Source: Bacteroidaceae bacterium (GTDB lineage: Bacteria > Bacteroidota > Bacteroidia > Bacteroidales > Bacteroidaceae). Taken from it: a stretch of 64,000 bases of DNA. Below are positions 18,270 to 26,602 of this stretch, in pieces. Position 1 is the first letter of the stretch. Every line of letters starts with the position of its first letter. The notes beneath the pieces are model-generated. The model was not told the DNA's origin and did no database searches. It saw only the letters and a list, made by a program, of their open reading frames with translations. The stretch lies in contig JAFNXL010000008.1 in the NCBI GenBank assembly GCA_017379075.1, positions 44,529 to 108,528 on the forward strand. Reading direction: 5' to 3'. Position numbers and translations under genes: made by a program.

Positions 18270-19694
18270 ATGATAACGGATGAATTAGGCTTAAAAATAA
18301 GGCAAAACCTCGTTTATTTGCCCACTTTAATGCAAGAAAAGGCAATTGAGAAGTGGTCTGCTTTTCTGCTCTCGCGAGCTGATAACGAAATCTTTCTGAT
18401 GAAAGGTTACGCGGGTACGGGAAAGTCCAGTCTGGTGGGTGCTTTGGTGCAGACTTTGACGCAACTGAAACAAAACGTGGTGCTGCTGGCCCCTACCGGA
18501 CGAGCCGCAAAAGTGATGAGCCTTTATGCCCAGGCACCGGCTTATACCATCCATAAGCGCATCTATCGGCAGAAAACTTTTGCCGATATGGATAGTTTTC
18601 AAGCCAACGTAAACCTGAAAAGCCATACTCTTTTCATCGTGGACGAGGCTTCCATGATTGCCAACGAAGGCCTGTCCGGCTCCATGTTCGGTACGGGCAG
18701 GCTGTTGGATGACCTTGTGCATTTTGTCTATTCCTGTGAGGGCTGCCGCCTTATGCTGGTGGGCGACACGGCACAGCTGCCTCCGGTGGGAGAGGAGGAA
18801 AGTCCGGCGCTCTGCTCCGGGATGCTGCAGGGGTATGGCCTGAATGTAACGGAAATAGAGTTGACCGAAGTGGTGCGCCAGACTGCGGATTCTGGCATAC
18901 TGTGGAACGCCACATCCCTCAGACAACTGATTTCCAATGACGAGGTTTATGCTTTTCCCCGAATCCGGGTGGGCGGTTTTGCCGATATCCGCACGCTCCC
19001 CGGTAACGAGCTCATTGAGGCATTGGAAGAAAGCTATTACCATTGCGGAACGGACCAGACCATTGTGGTCACACGCAGCAACCGTCGTGCCATCCAGTAT
19101 AACCAAGGCATCAGAGGACGCATCTTGGGATACGAAGAGGAACTTTCCGGAGGCGACCTTCTGATGGTGGCCAAGAACAACTATTTCTGGTGCAAGGACA
19201 ACAAGGAACTTCCGTTCATTGCCAACGGAGACGTTGCTGTGGTACGGCGTTTCCGCAACGAACGCTCGCTTTATGGCTTCCGTTTTGCCGATGTGACTTT
19301 GCAGCTGCCGGATTATGACGACATGGAACTGGATGCCGTGGTGTTGCTGGATACGCTTCGCAGCGAGGCGTCGGCCCTTACGCGTCAGGAACAGGAACAG
19401 CTTTTCCATCGCGTATGGGAAGACTATCCCGAGATAACCAACAAACAGGCGAGGGCAAAAAAGATTAAGGAGGATACCTATTATAATGCTTTGCAGGTGA
19501 AGTACGCCTATGCCGTCACCTGCCACAAGGCGCAGGGCGGACAATGGCAGCGCGTTTTCATTGACCAGGGCTATGTAACCGAAGACATGCTTTCGCCCGA
19601 CTATTTCCGGTGGCTCTATACCGCTATAACGCGTGCCACAGAAACGGTCTATCTGGTAAATTGGCCCGAAAATCAGCTTCTGCAGATGGAATAA
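18270..19694 (+). CDS. RecD2/Dda-like superfamily 1B DNA helicase
   Basis: ATP-dependent 5'-3' DNA helicase-type protein of 474 aa, probably acting in repair or recombination. Walker A is GYAGTGKSS (46-54), the motif after it VLLAPTGRAAKV, Walker B VDEAS (124-128), followed by LMLVGDTAQLPPVGEE and a C-terminal UvrD-like motif TCHKAQGGQW and YTAITRATE. It lacks the long N-terminal domain of full RecD2 and has no RecB/RecC partners here, so it fits the short RecD-like helicases of Bacteroidetes. The start at 18270 is the first ATG giving a compact N-terminus; codons upstream run through the promoter region of the divergent gene. Confidence 0.87.
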   Translation: MITDELGLKIRQNLVYLPTLMQEKAIEKWSAFLLSRADNEIFLMKGYAGTGKSSLVGALVQTLTQLKQNVVLLAPTGRAAKVMSLYAQAPAYTIHKRIYRQKTFADMDSFQANVNLKSHTLFIVDEASMIANEGLSGSMFGTGRLLDDLVHFVYSCEGCRLMLVGDTAQLPPVGEEESPALCSGMLQGYGLNVTEIELTEVVRQTADSGILWNATSLRQLISNDEVYAFPRIRVGGFADIRTLPGNELIEALEESYYHCGTDQTIVVTRSNRRAIQYNQGIRGRILGYEEELSGGDLLMVAKNNYFWCKDNKELPFIANGDVAVVRRFRNERSLYGFRFADVTLQLPDYDDMELDAVVLLDTLRSEASALTRQEQEQLFHRVWEDYPEITNKQARAKKIKEDTYYNALQVKYAYAVTCHKAQGGQWQRVFIDQGYVTEDMLSPDYFRWLYTAITRATETVYLVNWPENQLLQME

Positions 19695-19832
19695 AAGCAT
19701 TTTTGCACTCATTTTCTCCCGATATATTTGCTCATTCCCCCGCTAATCCGTAAATTTGTTGCAGAAGTTGCCGTAAAATCGGACATACAGTGTTGAACAT
19801 TATTAACTCTTTTAACCATAAATTTAAGGAAT

Positions 19833-22403
19833 ATGAAAAAAACATTCCGTGTGCTGACGAGCCTTGCCATGGCAATGGTTCTCGTTATTTTTACCGGTTG
19901 CGGAACTAAGAACGCATCCGAAGTGGGGCAACGCATTGATGCCCTTGATGATTCGGCCTGGGACGCTTCCATCTGGATTTCGGTGGTGGACGCGCCCATC
20001 ATCAGTGACCACAACATCGAACGTGCCGCCGATGGTGCAAACTGGTTTGTAACCACCGTGAAGAACGAGCAGAAGGTAACTTCAGCCAAGTGGATGACTG
20101 CCGGCCTGGGCGTTTTCCAACTCTATCTGAACGGCAAGATTGTGGGTAAGGAAATCCTGAAGCCCGGATTTACCAATCCCTTCAAGACCAAGCTGTCTTT
20201 TACCTATGACATCACTGATGCATTCCAGTGCAAGGCCGGGGCCGAGAACGTGCTTTCTGCGCAGGTGACTCCGGGATGGTGGGGCGACAAGATCGTTACC
20301 CCTGGCGGAAACAAGGGAATGTTCGGCACAAAGTGTGCTTTCCGCGGTGTGCTGGAACTGACCTTCGCAGATGGAACCACAAAACTTTATGGAACAGACC
20401 TGGAGAACTGGAAGGCAGGCATTGCCGGTCCGGTGAAGCACGCTGCCATCTTTGACGGAGAGGAATACGATGCGCGCGAGAAGATGGGTTACGATTGTGT
20501 GGAAAGCCTTTCTGCTCCCGAACAGAACAAGGAATTCCGCGGTAAGATATTCCCCACAAACGGTGCGGAAGTGTATCTGCGTCGCGATCTTACTTTAAAC
20601 CCCGTGAAGGCTTATTTGTGGAACGGAGTTGAGGGAGAAAAGGAAAATGAGTTCGGAAAGGTAATCATTACCAAGGAGTTTGCACCTGGCGAGCCCATGA
20701 CGGTCAAGGCGGGTGAGACTTTGGTGGTTGACTTCGGACAGAACTGTGCAGCCGTGCCTTCGTTCGAGTTTAAGGCCAAGGAAGGAACCGTGCTTACCTG
20801 TCTGCCCGGCGAATTGCTGAATGACGGCAACGGAGCCAGAAGCCGTGGAATGGATGGCCCCGAAGGTAGTGTACACCGCGAGAACCTGCGTGCCCACAAG
20901 GACTGTTTCCGCATGACCTATACCTTTGCCAACACAGAAGACTTTGCCGCTTATTACCCCACCTGTACCTTCTTTGGCTACCGTTTCGTGTCCATTACCG
21001 CCACGGACGAGGTTACCATCAAGTCTATCGCCTCAATCCCTGTCACTTCCATCGCCAAGGATATGGAAATAGGAAAGATAAGCACAGGAAACGAGTTGAT
21101 CAACAAGCTCATATCAAATACCTATTGGGGACAGCTCTCCAACTATCTGTCTGTGCCCACCGACTGTCCGCAGCGTAACGAGCGTCTGGGTTGGACGGCA
21201 GACACACAGGTGTTTACCGAGACAGGTTCGTTCTTCGCCAATACAGACAATTTCTTCCACAAGTGGATGCGCGACATGCGTGACAGCCAGAACAACTTGG
21301 GCGGATTCCCCGGTGTGGCACCTCTTGCACAGTATGGCAACGAGAAGATGCGTCTGGGTTGGGCCGATGCGGGTATCATTGTTCCCTGGACCATCTGGAA
21401 ACAGTTCGGAGACACTGAAATCGTGGAAGAAAACTGGGAGGCCATGGATCTGTTCATGAACCACATCAATGACACCAAGTATAACCACGAAACCCTGCGC
21501 GGCGAGAACGGTAACTATCAGTGGGCAGACTGGCTCAGTTACGAGCCTCTCGAAAGCTGTAGTGGTTTGGCATTCTCTTCCGAAGGCCCTCTGCCCGATG
21601 CCATTTCCTACTGGAACTACCTGAGTGCATCTTATTGGGTGATTGACGCCACAATGATGAGTGACATGGCTGCTGCCACCGGACGCGATGCCGACAAGTA
21701 CATGCAGATGGCTGATTCGGCAAAGGCGTATATCATGGAGAACTTCCTCAATGCGGACGGAACTTTCAAGACAGAAATCCTTAACACCATGCAGACCCCT
21801 GCACTCTTTGCATTGAAGAACGGTTTGGTGGATGGCGAGGCTAAGGCCGCAATGATTGCCCGTCTGCGCGAGAACTTCAAACAGCATGACAACTGCTTGC
21901 AGACCGGTTTCCTGGGCACTTCTATTCTTATGACCACACTTACCGAAAACGGTATGGCAGACATTGCTTACGAACTGCTCTTCCAGCGCAAGAACCCCAG
22001 CTGGCTCTATTCTATTGATAATGGCGCTACCACCATTTGGGAACGCTGGAACAGCTACATGAAGGACAAGGGAATGGGTCCCCGTGGCATGAACAGCTTC
22101 AACCACTATGCTTATGGTTGCGTGTGCGAATGGATTTGGGAGACAGCCGCCGGTATCGCTTCCGATCCCGCAGACCCCGGTTTCAAGCATATCATCATGA
22201 AACCCGTGCCCGACAAGCGTCTGGGTTATGTTACAGCCGAGTACAACTCTGCCGCCGGTCTTATTAAGAGCGCATGGAAGTACGAGGGTGACACCTGGAC
22301 ATGGGAATTCACTATCCCCGAGGGCGCAACGGCAAGCGTAACCCTTCCCGGAGAGACCGAAGTAAAGACATACGAGGCTGGAACTTACAAGATTAGCAAG
22401 TAA
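19833..22403 (+). CDS. GH78 alpha-L-rhamnosidase lipoprotein
   Basis: Exported inverting alpha-L-rhamnosidase of 856 aa. The N-terminus is a lipoprotein signal (VLVIFTGCG, C at about 23). Two N-terminal beta-sandwich domains (residues about 70-400, with LGVFQLYLNGKIVGKEILKP, then GWWGD) precede the (alpha/alpha)6 barrel. The GH78 block VPTDCPQRNERLGWTAD lies at about 441-457, and the barrel carries WADWLSYEP and TTIWERWNSY. A C-terminal beta domain closes the protein. This and the GH106 gene suggest access to rhamnose-containing glycans. It is monocistronic, followed by a strong hairpin. Confidence 0.9.
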   Translation: MKKTFRVLTSLAMAMVLVIFTGCGTKNASEVGQRIDALDDSAWDASIWISVVDAPIISDHNIERAADGANWFVTTVKNEQKVTSAKWMTAGLGVFQLYLNGKIVGKEILKPGFTNPFKTKLSFTYDITDAFQCKAGAENVLSAQVTPGWWGDKIVTPGGNKGMFGTKCAFRGVLELTFADGTTKLYGTDLENWKAGIAGPVKHAAIFDGEEYDAREKMGYDCVESLSAPEQNKEFRGKIFPTNGAEVYLRRDLTLNPVKAYLWNGVEGEKENEFGKVIITKEFAPGEPMTVKAGETLVVDFGQNCAAVPSFEFKAKEGTVLTCLPGELLNDGNGARSRGMDGPEGSVHRENLRAHKDCFRMTYTFANTEDFAAYYPTCTFFGYRFVSITATDEVTIKSIASIPVTSIAKDMEIGKISTGNELINKLISNTYWGQLSNYLSVPTDCPQRNERLGWTADTQVFTETGSFFANTDNFFHKWMRDMRDSQNNLGGFPGVAPLAQYGNEKMRLGWADAGIIVPWTIWKQFGDTEIVEENWEAMDLFMNHINDTKYNHETLRGENGNYQWADWLSYEPLESCSGLAFSSEGPLPDAISYWNYLSASYWVIDATMMSDMAAATGRDADKYMQMADSAKAYIMENFLNADGTFKTEILNTMQTPALFALKNGLVDGEAKAAMIARLRENFKQHDNCLQTGFLGTSILMTTLTENGMADIAYELLFQRKNPSWLYSIDNGATTIWERWNSYMKDKGMGPRGMNSFNHYAYGCVCEWIWETAAGIASDPADPGFKHIIMKPVPDKRLGYVTAEYNSAAGLIKSAWKYEGDTWTWEFTIPEGATASVTLPGETEVKTYEAGTYKISK

Positions 22404-22425
22404 GAAACTGCTTGGCCAACTAAAA

Positions 22426-22469
22426 ACAATAGCAGCAATCATTTCGTTGAGAGTGATTGCTGCTATTGT
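22426..22469. terminator. Perfect 16-bp hairpin between convergent units
   Basis: ACAATAGCAGCAATCA (22426-22441) pairs perfectly with 22454-22469 around a 12-base loop. A run of five A precedes it, so the T-run is on the minus strand; it should stop transcripts coming from the right and may fold in GH78 mRNA too. Confidence 0.65.
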
Positions 22470-22944
22470 GGTCTATAGGGGGCGAACGGCATTGAGCAAT
22501 GAGTTGTGAGCGATGAGCCGTGAGTTTTTGGATTAGACATAAGAACAAAAGAACAAGTTTTGAGTAGTGAGTGGTGAGTGGTGAGAGTAGGGACGTCTGC
22601 GTGCAGCGTCCGAGGTTTTTACTCACGCAAATCCCGCCAATCCCGCCAAAGGATTAGAACAATATTTTGCGAGATTCGTGGGATTCGCGTGAGATTATAA
22701 CCCAATGTTCTCACCGTTTAATAATGGCACGCAGATGACACCGATGCGACAGATTTTTGAGTTATGAGCTATGAGTTATGAGCGGTGAGCTTTGAGTTAT
22801 GAGAGGGTAGGGACGTCTGCGTGCAGCGTCCGAAGAGAACACAAGAGTTATAATCTCACGCTCACGAATCTCACGAAATATTGTTCTAATCCTTTGGCGG
22901 GATTGGCGAGATTTGCGTGAGTAAAACAAATCTCAATACCCATA
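22470..22944. repeat. Repeat block: two inverted MITE-like copies and heptamer arrays
   Basis: A gene-free stretch. A family A copy at 22587-22716 begins GTAGGGACGTCTGCGTGCAG. A second copy begins at 22807 with the same terminal repeat, but its body (22835-22926) is the reverse complement of the first copy's body, so the two bodies form a long inverted repeat. Heptamer arrays lie at about 22496-22525, 22560-22586 and 22759-22803. I see no coding sequence. Confidence 0.8.
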
Positions 22945-23037
22945 GCAGTAGTACTGCGTTGCCCGTTTAAGATATCTTCTACAGCCGTTGCAGTATATCT
23001 GCATCGGCCCATGCAGTATATCTGCTCTGAAAAGCCA
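22945..23037. repeat. Multi-hairpin element, copy 1
   Basis: Starts with the palindrome GCAGTAGTACTGC (22945-22957), then AAGATATCTT, then a hairpin made of GCCG.GCAG and CTGC.CGGC around TATAT, then GCAGTATATCTGC. The same order occurs at 42770-42856 (reverse) and 59281-59361. It runs directly into a 22-bp-period array. Confidence 0.85.
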
Positions 23038-23157
23038 ATGCGGTGCCTCGATAAAGTCACCGCATTGCATCCGCTCACGCACCGCATTGCATCCGCTCAC
23101 GCACCGCATTGCATCCGCTCACGCACCGCATTGTCTTTGCCAACGCACCGCCTTGCG
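23036..23157. repeat. 22-bp-period array, core CACCGCATTG
   Basis: Cores start at 23058, 23080, 23102, 23124 and (as CACCGCCTTG) 23146, all exactly 22 bp apart. One core in reverse orientation (CAATGCGGTG) starts at 23036, again 22 bp before the first. Spacers are 12 bp. The array ends in CGTTTTTTCG. Confidence 0.95.
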
Positions 23158-23213
23158 TTTTTTCGTTCACCGCTCACCGCTCATTGCTCAAGTCTCCCCA
23201 TAGAGGGGGAGAT

Positions 23214-23380
23214 TTAGAGGGGGTCTTCCCCCCACAACAATGTTCCATCCGCCGCCTGTCCTGCGGCATCCACGCTGATTTGTGTCATGCGCGCATTATT
23301 ATATAAGGTAATGGTGGCCTTGCCGTCCTTGTCCAGCATTATGTTAGGATTCCAGTAGAGCGTGCGGCGGTAGTCTTTTA
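23214..23380 (-). pseudogene. 3' fragment of a carboxypeptidase-regulatory/macroglobulin-like surface protein
   Basis: The frame encodes DYRRTLYWNPNIMLDKDGKA followed by TITLYNNARMTQISVDAAGQ and AADGTLLWGEDPL. The YRRTLYWNP and YNN pattern is the C-terminal signature of a Bacteroidetes family with regulatory-like and plug-like domains. Only about 50 residues remain and there is no start codon of its own in a sensible place. A similar tail (VDAAGQAADGTLL) exists at the end of the paralogous locus near 60066-60110, so both loci once carried this gene last. Confidence 0.7.
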
Positions 23381-23399
23381 CACAAAATCTTTTGATAAT

Positions 23400-23435
23400 A
23401 ATTATCCCCCTAATCAAATGACCAGGGGGATAATT
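23400..23435 (-). terminator. Perfect 12-bp terminator hairpin
   Basis: AATTATCCCCCT pairs with AGGGGGATAATT around 12 bases. It begins at the stop codon of the 205-aa gene and would end the minus-strand accessory operon before the pseudogene fragment. Confidence 0.75.
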
Positions 23436-24052
23436 TAGAATTGTGTATCTTCTTGCCGATATAACCATTCCATGGTGTCTTCTTTCCTTCTAGGTTTTAG
23501 CTCTTTAAATTTTACTTTTGTGTGATTCTTTTCAGGGTGAAGCCAGTCTATATATACAGTACCAATGGCATATACCATTTTTCCAGGTTCTGTGTTAAAA
23601 ACATGTTTATCGCTTCTTAGTACTCCAGCAAAATTCCATTTGCCTTTCCCATTTTTCAGTCGGATAATTTTTCCTCGTATTTTTGAGATTTGATACCCGT
23701 CTTTTGTTGTAACATTTGAACTAACATAAACAGAGTCTGGACATTTTTTTACCGAATCAGGTACAGCTGCGAATAGTTCTTTTATTTTCTTCGGATTTGA
23801 GTCGTATATCGATATTTGATGTGGTGGGTTTAAAATTTTATTCTTATTTTTAGGATGTACTTCAGCTCCAGAATTGCAGACGAATCTCCATTCGTTATAG
23901 CTTGCTTCTTGTCTCCAAAATATAACGTCGGAATTCACTACAACATCAAACGGATGCTTTCTCTTTTCTGTTGGTTTTGCATAGGAATATGTATAATTGT
24001 TTATAAATGTAAGAATTATACAGAGTGCCTTAATCCAAAAAGTTGTCCTCAT
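23435..24052 (-). CDS. Secreted protein of unknown function
   Basis: A 205-aa protein with a signal peptide (MRTTFWIKALCIILTFINNYTYSYA). The mature part is mixed alpha/beta with blocks FDVVVNSDVIFWRQEASYNE and MVYAIGTVYIDWLHPEKNH and two or three Cys residues. I recognise no family. ATG overlaps the end of the 209-aa gene by 4 bp, so the two are translationally coupled. Base composition is visibly AT-richer than the flanking housekeeping genes, as in the rest of this locus, which suggests horizontal acquisition. It may be a secreted partner of the DxD protein's product; that is inference from position only. Confidence 0.65.
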   Translation of the reverse strand: MRTTFWIKALCIILTFINNYTYSYAKPTEKRKHPFDVVVNSDVIFWRQEASYNEWRFVCNSGAEVHPKNKNKILNPPHQISIYDSNPKKIKELFAAVPDSVKKCPDSVYVSSNVTTKDGYQISKIRGKIIRLKNGKGKWNFAGVLRSDKHVFNTEPGKMVYAIGTVYIDWLHPEKNHTKVKFKELKPRRKEDTMEWLYRQEDTQF

Positions 24053-24678
24053 GTTGTTTCTTCTTTTTTCTTTGCTTGCACGCGATTTGTTGTAATATTT
24101 ATGATTTGACCTGTAACCTTTGCAGTGATTTCTCCTGTTACTTCAATTTCTATATTTTCTTCTAGTATTTTAGTGTCGTTTTCATATGTTTCTAATCGTA
24201 CAGGGATGGAAATCTTAAAGTCTTTTTCCTTAGGTAACCATGATTCATCAAATTTGTATGTCCCATTTCCTCCTAAACAATTATATGACATAATTACTTC
24301 ATGTCCATCCTTATTTGTAATGGTTTCTGTCCTATTTTTGCTTAATAATATTGCGGTAATATTAGAATTGTTGCTGTCAAGCGTATAATCAGTATCGTAG
24401 GAACTACTCCCTGAACTGCTTGCCGGGTTCGTTGTAGCTGTTCCGTTAAGAATGTAAATACAAGTTATAGATTGCTTCCCGAATTTTAATCCAAGGTCAA
24501 TTTCTATAGGATCTATTTTATTTCCAGATATAATAGATGTATTTGTATCGCTACCTGATCCACTACCTGAACCCGAACCGCTACCTCCATTGTTATTAGC
24601 GACAGCTGTGTTCAACTGGTCTACCATGTTCTCTTCGCTGATAATAATCAGATTTTCTTTTGTGCTTTCAGTCTTCAT
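24049..24678 (-). CDS. Unknown protein with leader-like N-terminus and Gly-Ser linker
   Basis: A 209-aa protein with no signal peptide. Residues 1-30 (KENLIIISEENMVDQLNTAV, then ANNN) are acidic and leader-like and end in a double glycine (GG, about 31-32) that opens a Gly-Ser repeat (SGSGSGSGSGS). The rest is Thr/Asn/Ser-rich and beta-rich, with a domain ending in EIEVTGEITAKVTGQIINIT. It could be a modified or exported substrate with a GG-type leader, or a surface protein with a linker; I cannot decide. It starts 31 bp after the DxD/PqqD-like gene and overlaps the next gene by 4 bp. Confidence 0.6.
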   Translation of the reverse strand: MKTESTKENLIIISEENMVDQLNTAVANNNGGSGSGSGSGSGSDTNTSIISGNKIDPIEIDLGLKFGKQSITCIYILNGTATTNPASSSGSSSYDTDYTLDSNNSNITAILLSKNRTETITNKDGHEVIMSYNCLGGNGTYKFDESWLPKEKDFKISIPVRLETYENDTKILEENIEIEVTGEITAKVTGQIINITTNRVQAKKKEETT

Positions 24679-24709
24679 AATAAATGCTTTTAAATATTAG
24701 TAAATGTGG

Positions 24710-25975
24710 TTAAAATATTATTATTGCTCCATGATGAAGCAGATAATGCATTTCCTTTTCAATCCAAGTTTTTGCCATTTCCCTCATGTTTGGTGCGAAA
24801 CAAGGATATAGGGAATGGCATAGGCTTTCCATTGTTGATTCTTTCCCGTCAAGTAGATGAAGAATGTTCAATCCCAATGGACCAACCGTGAATCTTTTCC
24901 CCCCGCAAGAGAATATGGACGGAAGATATGCAGTCCGTGTGTTGCCCTCTTGTGTGTATGGAAGAATTTGGAGCATGGAGTTCCGTCTAAATCTCTGATG
25001 TGAAACTTCATCAAGAGTTAGTCTCGTATACGATTCCCCCGTGAGAACCTTTTGCGTTTGTTCAACAAACGAAACCTCCAATGTTGTCCCTATATATTGG
25101 TGTTTCTCTGGGAACAGCGATGCTATACGTCTGAAATAGCCTGGGTGTGAAGAGAATAATTTTTGCTCAATGGCAATAAATGTGTCACGAACTCTTTTGT
25201 TTCCACCTACGATATGGAAAAGGCTTTTCTCTTGCCATGCCTTTATGTCGCAGAACTTACTGGTTGTGTAGCCAATGTCGTCAATGGTTTCTTCCAATAT
25301 AGACTGGATAGTTCGCCCTTCTTTCTCGGCAAATGAGGCAAAAAGGATTTGTTCGAATATGACATTGGCATTGGCGCAAGAACGGTTGTCATTGACGTCA
25401 TTCAAATGATTTTGCCACATGAAATCTTCCACTTCAAGACAATACCGACGGATGAAGTCTAAGTCCTCACCTCCGAAGACTCCCATATTATAAGAGGAAA
25501 TGGATTGTTCTTCCCATCTTTTTCTAAGGAAATCTGATATAGAGATGTTTTGATGCTTCAAGAACGCATCCATCATTCGTCTGTAATACGTCGTTCCAAT
25601 CTCCCTGTTCTGTGCCACCAAAGGGGCATTGAGAACTCTTTCGGGTAAAGGACGGGGCAGATAGATGTCGCCGTCTATGTGCAGGAAGGGTTCTGTCTGC
25701 AGGGAATAGGTCTTTATCTTGGACAGCGCCCAGTGGTGGGGAAGGCATTGGAAGTCGTCAAAGATGACGTACGTTTTGGAGTAAGGGAGCTGCAGCACCT
25801 CTATGAGGATGTGATATCCTGCCGAGTCGGTGTACAGCTCCACCTCATCATAATGTTCCCTCAGACTGAGACAGCTCAGCGCCCATGACATCAGATTGTA
25901 TTCGGGATGTGTCCACCCGAAACCATGTTTCAGTGGATCCTGCCCTGCTGTCCAAAAAGTCTGAATGATTTTCAT
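24710..25975 (-). CDS. DUF6734-like glycosyltransferase-type protein with C-terminal PqqD-like domain
   Basis: A 421-aa cytoplasmic protein. The N-terminal 290 residues resemble DUF6734: MKIIQTFWTAGQDP, HPEYNLMSWALSCLSLREHY, and a DxD motif in FLHIDGDIYLP (D101, D103), as in GT-A glycosyltransferases, followed by YNMGVFGG. The last 85 residues (about 335-421; FTVGPLGLNILHLLDGKEST, then an acidic/helical stretch ending LLHHGAII) resemble PqqD-type winged helices, which bind leader peptides in RiPP pathways. That fold match is my reading of the pattern, not a search result. If right, it would be a leader-guided glycosyltransferase. The gene lies 27 bp after the DUF3244 gene. Confidence 0.65.
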   Translation of the reverse strand: MKIIQTFWTAGQDPLKHGFGWTHPEYNLMSWALSCLSLREHYDEVELYTDSAGYHILIEVLQLPYSKTYVIFDDFQCLPHHWALSKIKTYSLQTEPFLHIDGDIYLPRPLPERVLNAPLVAQNREIGTTYYRRMMDAFLKHQNISISDFLRKRWEEQSISSYNMGVFGGEDLDFIRRYCLEVEDFMWQNHLNDVNDNRSCANANVIFEQILFASFAEKEGRTIQSILEETIDDIGYTTSKFCDIKAWQEKSLFHIVGGNKRVRDTFIAIEQKLFSSHPGYFRRIASLFPEKHQYIGTTLEVSFVEQTQKVLTGESYTRLTLDEVSHQRFRRNSMLQILPYTQEGNTRTAYLPSIFSCGGKRFTVGPLGLNILHLLDGKESTMESLCHSLYPCFAPNMREMAKTWIEKEMHYLLHHGAIIIF

Positions 25976-26002
25976 GTGTCAGATGGTTTTTGTGATGATT
26001 GA

Positions 26003-26386
26003 TTATAACTCCACTTCCGTATAGAAAATAATGTCTTCGCTTACAATCTGTAACTCATATAAACCTGTGAAGGTGGCAGGGATGGTCAGGGTGTTTCCCA
26101 TGATTTCTACTTCATAACAGACATTGTCACTCTGTACCAGACGGAAAGTGCATCCGCTACAAGGGGTAATGAAGTGAAGAAAGTTTCCTTGTAAGGTTAC
26201 TTCAGGGATAAGCGTCCTTTGGTCTGGCTTGCCATTATGTTCTGGATTTGTCTTAATCTGTAAGGGGAGCTTCTCTCCTTCTCCATCAGATATATTGATG
26301 GTTAAGAATGAACTGTTGTCATACGCATGAATGTAAGGCGTAAGAAAGCCGATTAGGCAGATAAGTGCAATCAAAATTCTTTTCAT
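26003..26386 (-). CDS. DUF3244-like small secreted protein
   Basis: A 127-aa protein with a signal peptide (MKRILIALICLIGFLTPYIHA). The mature part is an Ig-like beta-sandwich of about 100 residues with FITPCSGCTFRLVQSDNVCY and a closing GLYELQIVSEDIIFYTEVEL, which fits the small Bacteroidetes DUF3244 family of unknown function. It is the first gene of the locus, 41 bp downstream of base G in a TAnnTTTG box and behind a likely operator. The regulator gene lies just upstream in the same direction. Confidence 0.65.
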   Translation of the reverse strand: MKRILIALICLIGFLTPYIHAYDNSSFLTINISDGEGEKLPLQIKTNPEHNGKPDQRTLIPEVTLQGNFLHFITPCSGCTFRLVQSDNVCYEVEIMGNTLTIPATFTGLYELQIVSEDIIFYTEVEL

Positions 26387-26420
26387 GTCTTTTGCTTTTT
26401 AGGTTGGAAATTTGTCGATG

Positions 26421-26428
26421 CAAAAGTA
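26421..26428 (-). promoter_or_regulatory. -7 box of the accessory operon
   Basis: The minus strand reads TACTTTTG, 34 bp before the DUF3244 ATG at 26386. No good -33 box is seen, which fits control by an activator bound just upstream. Confidence 0.55.
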
Positions 26429-26457
26429 GAAAGAATTGCGGAATAGGCCCCTTTATT

Positions 26458-26487
26458 TTTAAACAAGTTTTAAACAAAATGAATATA
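26458..26487 (-). promoter_or_regulatory. Operator-like direct repeat upstream of the accessory operon
   Basis: On the minus strand GTTTAAA occurs twice, 11 bp apart, preceded by TATATTC. The sequence starts 29 bp upstream of the -7 box. A very similar arrangement lies 31 bp upstream of the -7 box of the paralogous locus (62651-62675). More TAAACAA-like sites (two direct, two inverted) lie at about 26536-26580 next to a run of eight G (26526-26533). Confidence 0.55.
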
Positions 26488-26602
26488 CTATTTGGTAAGT
26501 ATCAGATATTCATTATGTTAAATAGGGGGGGGTAAATTAAACAAAGCTAAACAAAAGGGTCGTATTGTTTAATTTTGTTTAAAATCGGCGAAAGGAAAAA
26601 CG

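Noticed and set aside
21114-22442. Long open frame (442 codons) opposite the GH78 gene
   Set aside because: It is a shadow of a well-supported GH78 gene; the translation is Cys/His/Val-rich with no domain and no promoter.
23036-23157. CRISPR array
   Set aside because: The spacers are 12 bp and some are identical, the repeats are 10 bp, and no cas gene is near.
23011-23217. Plus-strand frames encoding HPLTHRIASAHAP repeats
   Set aside because: They are read-throughs of the 22-bp array, with repeat-driven sequence and no start context.
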